NCBI GenBank assembly: GCA_900128395.1
Contig: LT649572.1
Span: 1 to 19,855 of the forward strand
Length of the DNA stretch: 19,855 nucleotides
Reading direction: 5' to 3'
Source: Stramenopiles sp. TOSAG23-2
Lineage: Eukaryota; Sar
The position numbers were made by a program, and so were the translations under genes. Of this stretch, positions 8,467-17,400 are shown piece after piece. Under the pieces are notes generated by a model. That model was given only the letters and a program-made list of their open reading frames with translations, was not told where the DNA came from and searched no databases. Within the stretch, counting starts at the first letter, position 1; each line of letters starts with the position of its first letter.

Positions 8467-8871
8467 ATGTGTAAAAAATATTCCAAATATGTCCTAGAAA
8501 TGGACACTAATCCAATCTTTTTAAACTTGGAAAAAGAGAAAAAAATAAAATTTAAAGAAATAATACGGAGATATAGTCATGTATTTAGGAAAACAGTAAC
8601 ACCATTACCTAGGTCGGTGGCAGAGTTTAGGATTGATACAGGTGATGCAAGACCAAGAGTGTCACACCAATACCCACTGCAGAATAAACAAAAAGAAGCA
8701 GTAAAAATTTTTGTAAAGGAAATGTTACAGCAGGGTTTAATTAGACCTTGTTCGTCACCTTGGTCAAGTCCATTGTTGGTGGTATCAAAACCAGATGGTT
8801 ATATTTGGAATTGGCTATATTTGGGCAGGTATATGGCTATATTTGAAATAATCTCAAAGGCCATAATATAA
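8467..8871 (+). pseudogene. Truncated Ty3/gypsy-type reverse transcriptase fragment
   Basis: The frame of 134 codons contains the N-terminal edge of a Ty3/gypsy reverse-transcriptase domain: FRKTVTPLPRS, then FRIDTGDARPRVSHQYPL, VKEMLQQGLIRPCSSPWSSPL and VVSKPDG. The last block normally runs on to the Y-R-x-C-x-D-Y-R-x-L-N motif and the YxDD catalytic centre. Here similarity stops right after KPDG at about 8796, and the frame continues into three near-copies of TGGCTATATTTG before a TAA. There is no gag, protease, RNase H or integrase in reach and no recognisable LTR. It is a dead fragment. The ATG at 8467 is simply the first in frame and need not be a real start. Confidence 0.75.
8796..8845 (+). 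repeat. Three near-copies of a TGGCTATATTTG unit at the retroelement breakpoint
   Basis: TGGTTATATTTGG (8796-8808), TGGCTATATTTGG (8812-8824) and TGGCTATATTTG (8834-8845) follow one another at spacings of 16 and 22 bases, exactly where reverse-transcriptase similarity ends. Confidence 0.6.
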
Positions 8872-8872
8872 T

Positions 8873-8957
8873 AACAAAAAGTATACATATATACAAACAT
8901 AATACAAATAAGAAAAAGTAACAAAAAGTATACATATATACAAACATAACACAAATA
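8873..8957. repeat. Direct repeat, two 38-base copies with a 47-base period
   Basis: 8873-8910 and 8920-8957 match except for one T/C difference; both begin AACAAAAAGTATACATATAT. They sit immediately 3' of the reverse-transcriptase fragment. Confidence 0.8.
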
Positions 8958-9203
8958 TAAAGCAAAAAAAATCAATTAAACAATTAAAATACTTTAGAAA
9001 CGCAATTGAAACAATTATGTCGAGTATAAGAACAACAACAACCCAAAATGGATCAGGTGATCATAAAGCCTTAGAGTAAGGGGAAAAATCTCATCTCCAG
9101 GCATTGGCCTCTTTTCCCTATTCTTTCATTACTCTTTTTTGCTTTGTCTTTTCTCTTCTCCCTATTTAATCTTAATATTGGAAAATTCACGTTTTGCACC
9201 TAC

Positions 9204-9229
9204 ATATATATATATATATATATATATAT
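9204..9229. repeat. (AT)n microsatellite
   Basis: An uninterrupted alternating A/T run of 26 bases in non-coding DNA upstream of the PDI-like gene. Confidence 0.95.
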
Positions 9230-9621
9230 GTTTCCCAGCGCCCCGCTTTATAATAATTCTGGCCAAATATATGGTCTTACTCTCCTCATCCTCATACTAT
9301 GCATCTCCTGCGCTCGTATACAATGCTATTTAGTACTATATGTATTATAACATTCTAAAATAATAACCTTAAAATATTAATAATAAAAATTTAAGGAGAT
9401 TTACAGAAATAACATTCAATCTGTGTTTGTTGTTGGTTATATATATATATACTGTTTCATATAAAATATATATCAATATATCGATAATATAAGTCATCAA
9501 TCTCTTATTTACATTTTTCAACAATAATACTTCTCTGTATTCTATAAATAGATATATATTGTCCATCTTTAGCAAAGAAATTGAATTTTGTTTGAGTAAA
9601 AAAAAAAGAAATATCATCAAA

Positions 9622-10815
9622 ATGCCGTCCATTATATATTATTACACGCATTTATTATTATTATTATTATTATTGATTTTACTAGTTTTAATATCACATG
9701 TGCAATCACTTGTCGTTAATTTAACTCCAAAAACATTTAATACTGTCATACGTAAAAATCAATATGCGCTTATAACATTTTGTGAACCATCTATTGGTCG
9801 TTGTAAAGCATTTATGCCTGAATTTGCAGAGGCAGCAAAGGAGTTAGAAAAGTATAAACCAAAAATACGTTTTGCAAAAATGAATGTTGAAACATATGCT
9901 GAATTTGTTGAAGATAAGGATATATTGAATTATCCAACAATATGGTGGTTTTATAATGGTAAATTTAGCAAAGTATATACAGGTGGCAGAGTGAAAGATA
10001 GTATCGTTGAATGGCTTGTAAAACAAACAAAACAAAATTATGTAAATATAGAAACAATGGATGACTTATCGACATTTAAGTTATTGCATGACGTTGGAAT
10101 TTTTGGCTACTTTCCAGAACAACGATTATCCAATGGAACTGTTGTAAATAATATGAATTTAACCAGATTTAATACAGTTGCACGCAATTTAGAAGTACCA
10201 TTTGGCCGTTTAATAAGCCCTGATGTAATATTAGATGTATTTCATGATAATAAAAAATTATTATTAAATCAAATGGTAGAACAAATGAACGATATTGCAG
10301 ATGTGGAGGTAAATGACAAAAATGATAACAACGACGAGGACAATAATCATAAATTGAAATCAATGATATTATTATATAGACGAGATTTTAAGAAATACAA
10401 TGCAACGTATTTTATAGATCCAATTGAAACATTACAAGAATGGGTATTGAATAATTATTTACCACTTGTTGTTGAATATTCAATGGATACTTCTATTCAA
10501 TTATATAGGACGCATGTTAAATTTCGATTATTTGTTTTATGTGAAAATAATCCTAGTATTTTAGAAGCAATGAGAAAAGCAGCACCATTACATCGTGGAC
10601 AAGTGACATTTATTGCAGTAAAAAAAGATCAAGATCGTTTATTAACATATTTAAATAGTACTAGTGATGATTTTCCATCAGCACATATGACAACAATGCG
10701 TCATTATATTAATCATTATTGGAAATTTGATCGTGAAGATTTTGAAAATCCTGCTGCATATTCAGATTTTATTCAAAGAGCAATGGCAGGAGAATTGGAA
10801 CCTCATTTGTTTTAA
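9622..10815 (+). CDS. PDI-like a-b-b' thioredoxin-domain protein with atypical active site
   Basis: 397 residues from the ATG at 9622, in context ATCAAAATGCC. The frame is open back to 9559, but the downstream Met places a signal peptide at the N terminus (residues about 1-29: a Leu-rich core then HVQS), so I prefer it. Residues about 30-137 form a thioredoxin a domain: YALITFCEPSIGRCKAFMPEF aligned with the family F-x-APWCGHC-K block, with cis-Pro in NYPT (P105) and a TGGR turn. The CGHC site reads IGRC, so the N-terminal nucleophilic Cys is lost and only C61 remains; an extra Cys (C54) sits upstream. Domains b and b' follow, ending in a DFIQRAMAGELEPHLF block that matches the end of PDI b'. 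There is no a' domain and no KDEL-type retention signal. Expected in the ER lumen or secreted; a chaperone or substrate-binding role is more likely than oxidoreductase. ERp44 has the same a-b-b' order but keeps the other Cys. Confidence 0.85.
   Translation: MPSIIYYYTHLLLLLLLLILLVLISHVQSLVVNLTPKTFNTVIRKNQYALITFCEPSIGRCKAFMPEFAEAAKELEKYKPKIRFAKMNVETYAEFVEDKDILNYPTIWWFYNGKFSKVYTGGRVKDSIVEWLVKQTKQNYVNIETMDDLSTFKLLHDVGIFGYFPEQRLSNGTVVNNMNLTRFNTVARNLEVPFGRLISPDVILDVFHDNKKLLLNQMVEQMNDIADVEVNDKNDNNDEDNNHKLKSMILLYRRDFKKYNATYFIDPIETLQEWVLNNYLPLVVEYSMDTSIQLYRTHVKFRLFVLCENNPSILEAMRKAAPLHRGQVTFIAVKKDQDRLLTYLNSTSDDFPSAHMTTMRHYINHYWKFDREDFENPAAYSDFIQRAMAGELEPHLF
9652..9675 (+). repeat. (TTA)8 repeat coding for the signal-peptide core
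   Basis: Eight consecutive TTA codons give eight Leu residues (11-18) in the hydrophobic core of the PDI-like protein's signal peptide. Triplet slippage here would lengthen or shorten the core without a frameshift. Confidence 0.85.
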
Positions 10816-11194
10816 AAAAAAAATAAAAAATAAATTGTTGAGGGATAGGGAGGTAGCCTATATTTTTTAACTTTTTACTTTTGTACGAAGTACACACACA
10901 GGAGAGAGTATTTTACACCCCCACAAAATTTATACGGGGGGGAGTATAAATTTTTATTCGCTTTGGTATATAATACGGTGTGTGTACGAAGTACATATTA
11001 ATAATTAATTAAGAAATATTTGTGTTATTTTGAGATACACTCTGGGAGTACACCAACATACCTCTCTACACTACACGGCCCATCGTCTCTCGTCTCATTC
11101 ATTTTTTAAAAAGGTCTCAAATTCCTTCCTATAAGCATATAAGATATTATACGAAATATAAATCAAATAATAATTATACTGACAGAGTGTACCA
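10816..11194. other. Convergent intergenic spacer with strong hairpins
   Basis: This 379-base spacer lies between the 3' ends of the PDI-like gene (+) and the kinase gene (-). AATAAA-like signals follow the PDI-like stop codon at once. A G-loop hairpin (10925-10954) is flanked by two copies of a GTACGAAGTAC element. I see no gene. Confidence 0.6.
10925..10954. terminator. Inverted repeat with G-rich loop in convergent 3' spacer
   Basis: AAAATTTATAC (10925-10935) and GTATAAATTTT (10944-10954) are perfect 11-base complements with an 8-base GGGGGGAG loop. An outer, imperfect pair of TGTACGAAGTACA-type segments lies near 10882 and 10980. The position between converging genes suggests transcript 3' end formation, but a eukaryotic terminator is inferred, not shown. 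Confidence 0.35.
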
Positions 11195-13638
11195 CTACAT
11201 TGTAACATCCAATGCTCCATCAAAACCAGCAAATCTCATATCTATTGAATCGCCTAAACTGCTACTTGTGCTTCTTAAATGTTTTGGTGTTGGTGCCATT
11301 ATATCACTACTATCAATTTCAACGTTTGTGAAATATGATGTATCTTTTGCATCGGTTACATCAGGTACAAATGGAACGACACCTTTTTGAGCACTAAGTT
11401 CTTTCCAATCAATTTCTTGGAAAAAACTTGAATTTTTTATTTCTGCAAAATCATTTTCACTGCCATAACGCTCATTTGGATTTGGTTCAAGTAATTTACG
11501 TATAAATTTCTTTGAAAGTTTTGACATTGCTTCATCTCCTTTTGGCCATTTTATCTCATGGTTTAAAATCTTTTCAAATACTTGATCCGGAGTTTTTGCA
11601 TTAAATGGTGGTACACCAGTAAGCAATTCATAGGTAATAACACCAACGGACCACCAGTCAACTGTAGCATCATGCGGTGCCCCAAGTAAAATTTCTGGTG
11701 CCATATAATCTGGTGTGCCAACCAATCGTTGTCCTTCGGAAGAGCTTGGTCTGCCATTACTATCGATACTACTGGTGGTAGATCGAGGTGTTGACATTTT
11801 TCCTTCATAATTATTACTCGATGAAGTAGATTTTTCTTTCTCCATACTATCATCCTCATCTTCATTATCATTATCGTCCGCATATTTCGATTCTTTCCTT
11901 TTTAACATTCGTTCAATCCTTGGTACCTTGGTCTCACTATTTACATTTGCTATTTTCACTTGTTTACCACTTTTCCCAAGACCAAACTCACTTAATCCAA
12001 AATCAGTTAATTTTATATGACCAGTTCGATCAATCAAAACATTTTCTGGTTTTAAATCACGATGAATGACTCCATTATCATGTAAAAACCCAACTGCTAA
12101 ACTAATTTCAGCGACGTATGGCATTGCAGCATCTTCATCCAAGTAAGATACATTACGTAACAACGCTTGCAAATCGCCACCATTGCAATATTCCATACAT
12201 AAAAATAAAAATGTTCGACTTTGAAATGCTGTATATAACGACACGACAAATGGATGATTGATGCTAGAATGAATTTTACGTTCTGCCAATACTAAATCGA
12301 TATTATTTTTTTGGGACAATTCTGACTTTTTCATAACTTTAATAGCACATAATTTACCTTCTTTCCCATCTTTTTTCTTCTTTGCTCTAGCTAAAAAGAC
12401 TCTACCATATGCACCTTTTCCGATTGGCTTTAATAAATTAAAGTCTTGAATACGTAAACGTTTTTTTCGCAAAAAATCAGTAGCTACGCTTGGCGAGGCA
12501 TATTTTTTTTTATCATTATCATTCATTTTTCTACTTGCTTGTTCATCTGCCATTATTTTTTTTACATGTTCTGCGCGAAATAATTTACGAAAGTGAGATA
12601 AAATAGTCTCATCCTCTTCTACATCTGCATCATTTGTATTACTAATAGCATCATATGAGCGGGGTAATTGAATATCGTTTAATCTTTGTACAGATGCCCA
12701 TAAACGCAAGACATTTGAAATCGCAAATAAAAAAGTAACTGCAGGATTTTTTCGACGTGGAGCAGCTTTACCTTTACCATCTTTTTTGTTTTTCATTTTT
12801 CCAGCAGTTGCAAAAATTGGACGTAAATTTTGCGATGTAGAGACAAATTTTTGCAAATGTGATGATTTTAATTTCCCTGGTGTTAGATTCAAAAATTCAT
12901 CACACATCCTCCCAATTTCCTCAGTTGCTGGATCCATATCATATAACGTTCCTTTTAAAATTCTTAAATCACGATCAGCTTTTTGTTTTGCTATTTCTTG
13001 TTTCTCAGCTAATTCATTTGCTATTTTCATTGCATATCGAAGTTCCTATGATTAATAAAAAAAAAAAAGTGTTGTTTTTGTTAGATAAGATGTGAATAAT
13101 ATATTATTTGCATTTGTGTTTTATATATATATCGATATATAAATATTTGCATCCCTATTTGTCAATAAACAATTTATAAATATATATATCAGGTGTAACT
13201 AACGACTACTCTACACAAAAAGATGGAAGTCTTTCAGAGGTTTAATTTAAGTCTATAATTTTTCATCATTTAATATATATTGTATTATTATTTGTATTGT
13301 AAATTAATAGAGAGAAGTAGTGTATAAATATGATATATATATATATGTGTGTTTGTGTATGTTGGTAAACTTACATTTGGATTACCAGTTTTAAATAATC
13401 TATCATTAACTATTTGTCTACCAGAAGTATGTGATGGAGTCTTGGAACCAAAACTACGATGCCTTGTTGTGCTTGGACCAATAGTATTACTTAAATTATC
13501 ATGACTGGTTTTAATATTCATACCCGACATTTTCTTATTATTATTATTATTATCATTATTTTTCTTATAACCTGCACTACCGTCATTTGATAGTTTCTTT
13601 AAAAATTTTCTTTGATTTGTTGTTGGTGTGTGTGACAT
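11195..13638 (-). CDS. AGC-family Ser/Thr kinase, MAST/Greatwall/Rim15-like (two exons)
   Basis: Exon 1 is 13638-13375 (88 codons) and exon 2 is 13045-11195, joined in phase 0 to give 704 residues. The donor AAT|GTAAGT and acceptor CATAG|GAA are canonical, and an in-frame stop lies upstream of the first ATG. Kinase motifs (spliced numbering): GKGAYG loop 297-302, AIK Lys 324, helix-C Glu 343, HRDLKPEN with Asp 418, DFG 436-438, GTPDYMAPE 531-539, then DWWSVGVITYELLTG. An AGC C-tail follows (VVPFVPDVTDAKDTSYF, about 645-661). About 90 low-complexity acidic/Ser residues separate DFG from GTPDYMAPE; an insert here is typical of Greatwall/MASTL and Rim15 kinases, which regulate PP2A at mitosis or quiescence through ENSA/Igo proteins. 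There is no obvious PDZ domain. The terminal FAGFD resembles a short hydrophobic motif. Exact subfamily is inferred. Confidence 0.9.
13046..13374 (-). other. Spliceosomal intron of the kinase gene
   Basis: A 329-base GT-AG intron on the minus strand: donor GTAAGT at 13374-13369, acceptor CATAG ending at 13046 and preceded by an A/T tract including a T-run. It is AT-rich with TA microsatellites. Removal joins GNPN directly to ELRYAMKIANELAEK, extending the coiled-coil-like start of exon 2 by five residues. Confidence 0.85.
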
Positions 13639-14023
13639 TCTCGTATTTATTTATTACGCAGTATATTCCAAAAGAGAAAAGATCGCGAGGGGGGGTGGGA
13701 GCCACAACACGGTTTTACACTTTACAAAATACAATGTTATGTGAATAATCTCTTTGTACAAAAATTATATTGTATACTACTATTTTCTATTGTTTCATAC
13801 TATTCTTTCTACCACCACCATCACCAGTATAACAAAGTGTTGTTCATTCAATTTGAAAAAAATATATATATATATTTTGTTTGATTGATTGTATAATGGT
13901 ATGCACCTGCTATTAGCATGGATGCTACACGATTCATGATGAGATGAACAAAATAAAAGAAGAAACTGAAACAATGACATTTAGATATCGTTAGTATACC
14001 AATTTTATACTTTTATTATACCT

Positions 14024-14113
14024 ATCTATCATATACTCAAACCCTCGGAAACTCGAGTACTTTTGTACATCTCTCATATACTCAAACCAACTCGAAACTC
14101 AAAGTACTTGTAC
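14024..14113. repeat. Tandem duplication of a 45-base unit
   Basis: 14024-14068 and 14069-14113 are adjacent head-to-tail copies, both with CATATACTCAAACC, CTCG, GTACTT and a terminal TTGTAC. They differ at several internal positions, so the duplication is not recent. Confidence 0.75.
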
Positions 14114-14443
14114 ATCATCTCATATCATATTATATTTTAGTGTACATACTAATACAGTCGATCAGATCTACTAATAACTATCATAGCCTTTTATTTTCAT
14201 ACTCAGTTAGAAAGATTATACATAATTTTAGAAAAGGTGACAGAGCAACAAGGTGGTGGGAAAACTTGGGGAAAAAAGTACACATATGTTGCACATCAAT
14301 ATAGTCTGGTGTAAATATTACGTATATATAACATATTAATACCGAAGTTTTATGATATATATTGTATACCAAGTCGTAACATATATTTATTTTTTTTTAT
14401 TTTATCATTAATAAATAAGAGTCTCATATTTTTATTATATATC

Positions 14444-14468
14444 ATACGAACGGTTCGTATCATATGAT
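14444..14468. repeat. Hairpin plus palindrome element, copy B
   Basis: ATACGAAC (14444-14451) and GTTCGTAT (14453-14460) form an 8-bp stem with a 1-base centre. The palindrome ATCATATGAT (14459-14468) follows. Bases 14454-14468 are identical to 5476-5490. It lies about 32 bases 3' of the stop codon of the large minus-strand gene. Confidence 0.55.
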
Positions 14469-14499
14469 TTTTGATGATACACTTTTTCTCTCTGGATTT

Positions 14500-17400
14500 T
14501 CAACCTTTCGTCTCTTCATCGCTACTGGTTTCGTCTTCGCTACTATCCTCCAAAGTTGCTCTAGCATGTTCACTCCCAAGACGTTTATTTTTTTGTAACT
14601 CCTTCAATTTGCGCATTAATTGTATAGATACTAAACTTAACAGTGTTGCTGCTAGTATCGAATATTCCGCCATTTCATATTCCACTGTAATCATATTGGC
14701 ATTACCAGGTGGAAAACTAAAACCGCACGTGCGGGGATCTTCCACGCATAAACCTTCACAATCATCACATTCTTGAATTAACCAAGTATATCCCTTTACA
14801 GTACGCTTTGTCATTTGCTTTTCATCTTGTTGACCAACAACTTTGCATTTTTGTTCGTTGTTCACCGGATTTCCATCAATATCTTTAAATATACGGCGGC
14901 AACGGCCAAAATGCCATTTGTAATCGCCATCTGGTACCTCATCTTTTACGTAATATTTTAAATGCCTACCTTGATGGTGCAATGGAGTATGTCGAAATGC
15001 CCATGGGTTCCCATCTAAATCAGCACCACCTTTTTCCACCCAATATTTACACCATTTTTCACCATCGGGATGGTTAAAACCGAGTTCATTACCGTTGCCA
15101 TCAGTCAAATTCCAAAACCACATCAATCTACCACCAATTTCGCCGCCAAATTGACGAGTTTTTAATTCCCGATATTCTTCTTCAAAAAATGGATAATTAC
15201 GTGCTAACTGATTCATCCTAACAGCAGCAGGTTTTCGAACTTTCAACCCGGCTGGTAAATACCATTCACACGTTCCACTTGTATTTTCATATACCACGCC
15301 CCACAAACATAATGCGAAGGATAGAGACATCATTGGATCCGCGCGTCCATATGAAACGCCAATAATTACAAACGTAAATACCCACAAAACCAATGTGCTC
15401 CATCCTTGTTCAACCCAATCTCCTATGTATAGATATACATAATCAGAAGCACTTACAATGTAATGACTAGTTGATAAAATTGCCATAAATGATACTAATC
15501 CAATATAAAATGACAATGGTAAATGTAAGAGATAAAATTCTAATGGTGACGTGTATTCATTCTTTCTTGAAAGTTTTCTTAAAATACGACGCCATTTAAC
15601 TTCACGTTTTACTTCATCCCAGTGAACATGTTTTTCTAAAAACTCTTCATGCTCACGATCTATATCATCTTGACTAACCTCTGCTATGTATTGGGGAAAT
15701 GCACCGCTTTTTTTATATAATTTCACTAATGAGTAAAGCAATGCATAACATGATAGTAAGGAACACCAATATACTCGAAATAAAAAGAATAATAAAAAGC
15801 ATATGTTGAAGAAACAAGAGTACATGAAGTAATTTCCAATCCCAGTAATCCAGCGTTGATATGCCAGTACAGTAAGTTGCCACTTGTGTAAACGAGGAAT
15901 TTTGATGAATGTATTACACATGGGCAAACGTATGTATTCCCATTCTGTTTGTGGACCACGTATCATCAAAACTTGCTGTAAATCTTTATCTTTTTTTTGA
16001 TGATAGGCCCTGGAGCGTAACAAAGATTCATGCGGAAGCAATTGTATAAGCACCCAGCATCCTATCCATGCATAAATAATGAAAAACATTTTAAAAGTTG
16101 CATGGTGGGGCATAATTGTAAGAGATGCTTTGTACAAGGCAAGGTTCCCTTCTGGTGCATCGAGATCGCGTGCAACTAATCCGCAAGTTCGATGATTCAA
16201 TGGCGGGGTCCCTTTCATTCCAAGCATACGATATCCCCATGGCGCGGCTAATAAATTGATAACGATCATTGCAAAATACAACGTTGCATTGCCAAATTGT
16301 TTCACTACCGTAAATGTGACAACCAAACGTTGCCTCCATAACGGTTTGTAAAACATTCTAATAACTAAAGCGCTTAAAGATGTAATAGAAAGACATGCTA
16401 AAATTGCAGCGAATAAAAACGTGAAAACCATCAGCCAAAAGCTTCCACCCAGTTTCACCTCCGCTGTCAAAACTCCTAAGGATCTATATTGATTCCATTG
16501 TGCAGCGGAAATAGACAAAAAGCACAACGACATTGTTAATCCGAATACTAAATCAGAGCGATAAAATATAATGTACACAGTCAACCAGCTTAAACCAAGA
16601 ACCATGACTATGGCCCATTCAAATTGCCATCCAAAACCATTCCATTCATATTTTTTCAATGCCGAAGCGATAGTCACGACTAAGTTAAAAGACATCCAAG
16701 ACATCATGAACGACAGAGGGGACCATACGAAAATGCGTTCTTTATACGTCAATCGACCAGTTGAACGTACACCAACTTCTAAACGCTTGTATGTAAATGC
16801 AAGCATCGCAACAGCTAATCCAAGTATCATGCTTGCATAAATTAGATATTCATTTTGCCATAACAATAAAAATGTACCAAGTAACATATTATGCATTGCT
16901 ATCGATGTTTCAACACGTGAAATAATACCTTGTTGCGATTTAAGACCGGAAGGTAAACTTAACGTCATGACTAATACGCCGTTTAGAACTATGTAAGTTC
17001 TCCACATACTCATAAAGCTTGTATGTGGGCTTATGTATGTCGTATATTTTCTAAATACATCCCCACATGTCTGCCCACCCAAATAGCTACCCCTTGCAAA
17101 GGTAACTGAAAGTAACATTGCGATGTATGTCAATATGTTTAACATTTGATAAACTTGTCCCATCCAACGTCGAACCACATGTCGTTTTACATCAACATGT
17201 CGCTCAATCCAAATTGGTTGTCGTATAAAATCTGGTAATACAGCAGTAAGGTGAGTGCCGTTGGTCATATTGCTTAAACGTATTAAATAAGCAGTAGTAG
17301 GACGGAGCTCATCCGACTCAGATTGACCTAAAAAAATCGCACATGTATGTATTGCACATTTCAAACCATCCGTTGGAAAATGGTCTAAATATTTTCGACG

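Larger units (their letters stand above)
8872..9621. other. AT-rich spacer and 5' flank of the PDI-like gene
   Basis: 750 bases with no convincing gene. It holds a 38-base direct repeat (8873-8910, 8920-8957), a possible nested stem around 9076-9120 (AGGGGAAAA with CTTTTCCCT, and AGGC with GCCT), a TA microsatellite (9204-9229), and the promoter-side region of the PDI-like gene. Two open stretches near 9139-9350 owe their length to the TA run and have no coding character. Confidence 0.5.
13639..14499. other. Intergenic spacer between the kinase and polytopic protein genes
   Basis: 861 bases: the 5' flank of the kinase gene on the right of its start, then the 3' flank of the large membrane-protein gene, both minus strand. 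It holds a G-rich run (about 13689-13699, GGGGGGGTGGG), a TA run near 13862, a tandem 45-base duplication (14024-14113) and a hairpin/palindrome element (14444-14468). No credible coding region was found. Confidence 0.6.

Noticed and set aside
8467-8871. A functional retrotransposon or host gene derived from a reverse transcriptase
   Set aside because: Only the N-terminal edge of the domain is present, the catalytic YxDD region is missing and no other element genes or LTRs flank it.
9139-9350. Two overlapping open stretches around the TA microsatellite
   Set aside because: The TA run produces an artificial Tyr-Ile repeat that keeps frames open; flanks lack coding character.
9559-9621. Upstream ATG of the PDI-like gene adding 21 residues
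   Set aside because: It would bury the signal peptide behind a charged Lys-rich leader and lies in A-rich leader sequence; the ATG at 9622 has better context.
11563-11883. Minus-strand 106-codon open stretch within the kinase gene
   Set aside because: It is an alternative frame of the kinase coding strand over the acidic insert and catalytic core; Met-rich composition reflects GAT/GAA codons read out of frame.
13795-13980. Minus-strand 61-codon open stretch upstream of the kinase gene
   Set aside because: It is a short low-complexity frame crossing a TA run; no motif or splice support.
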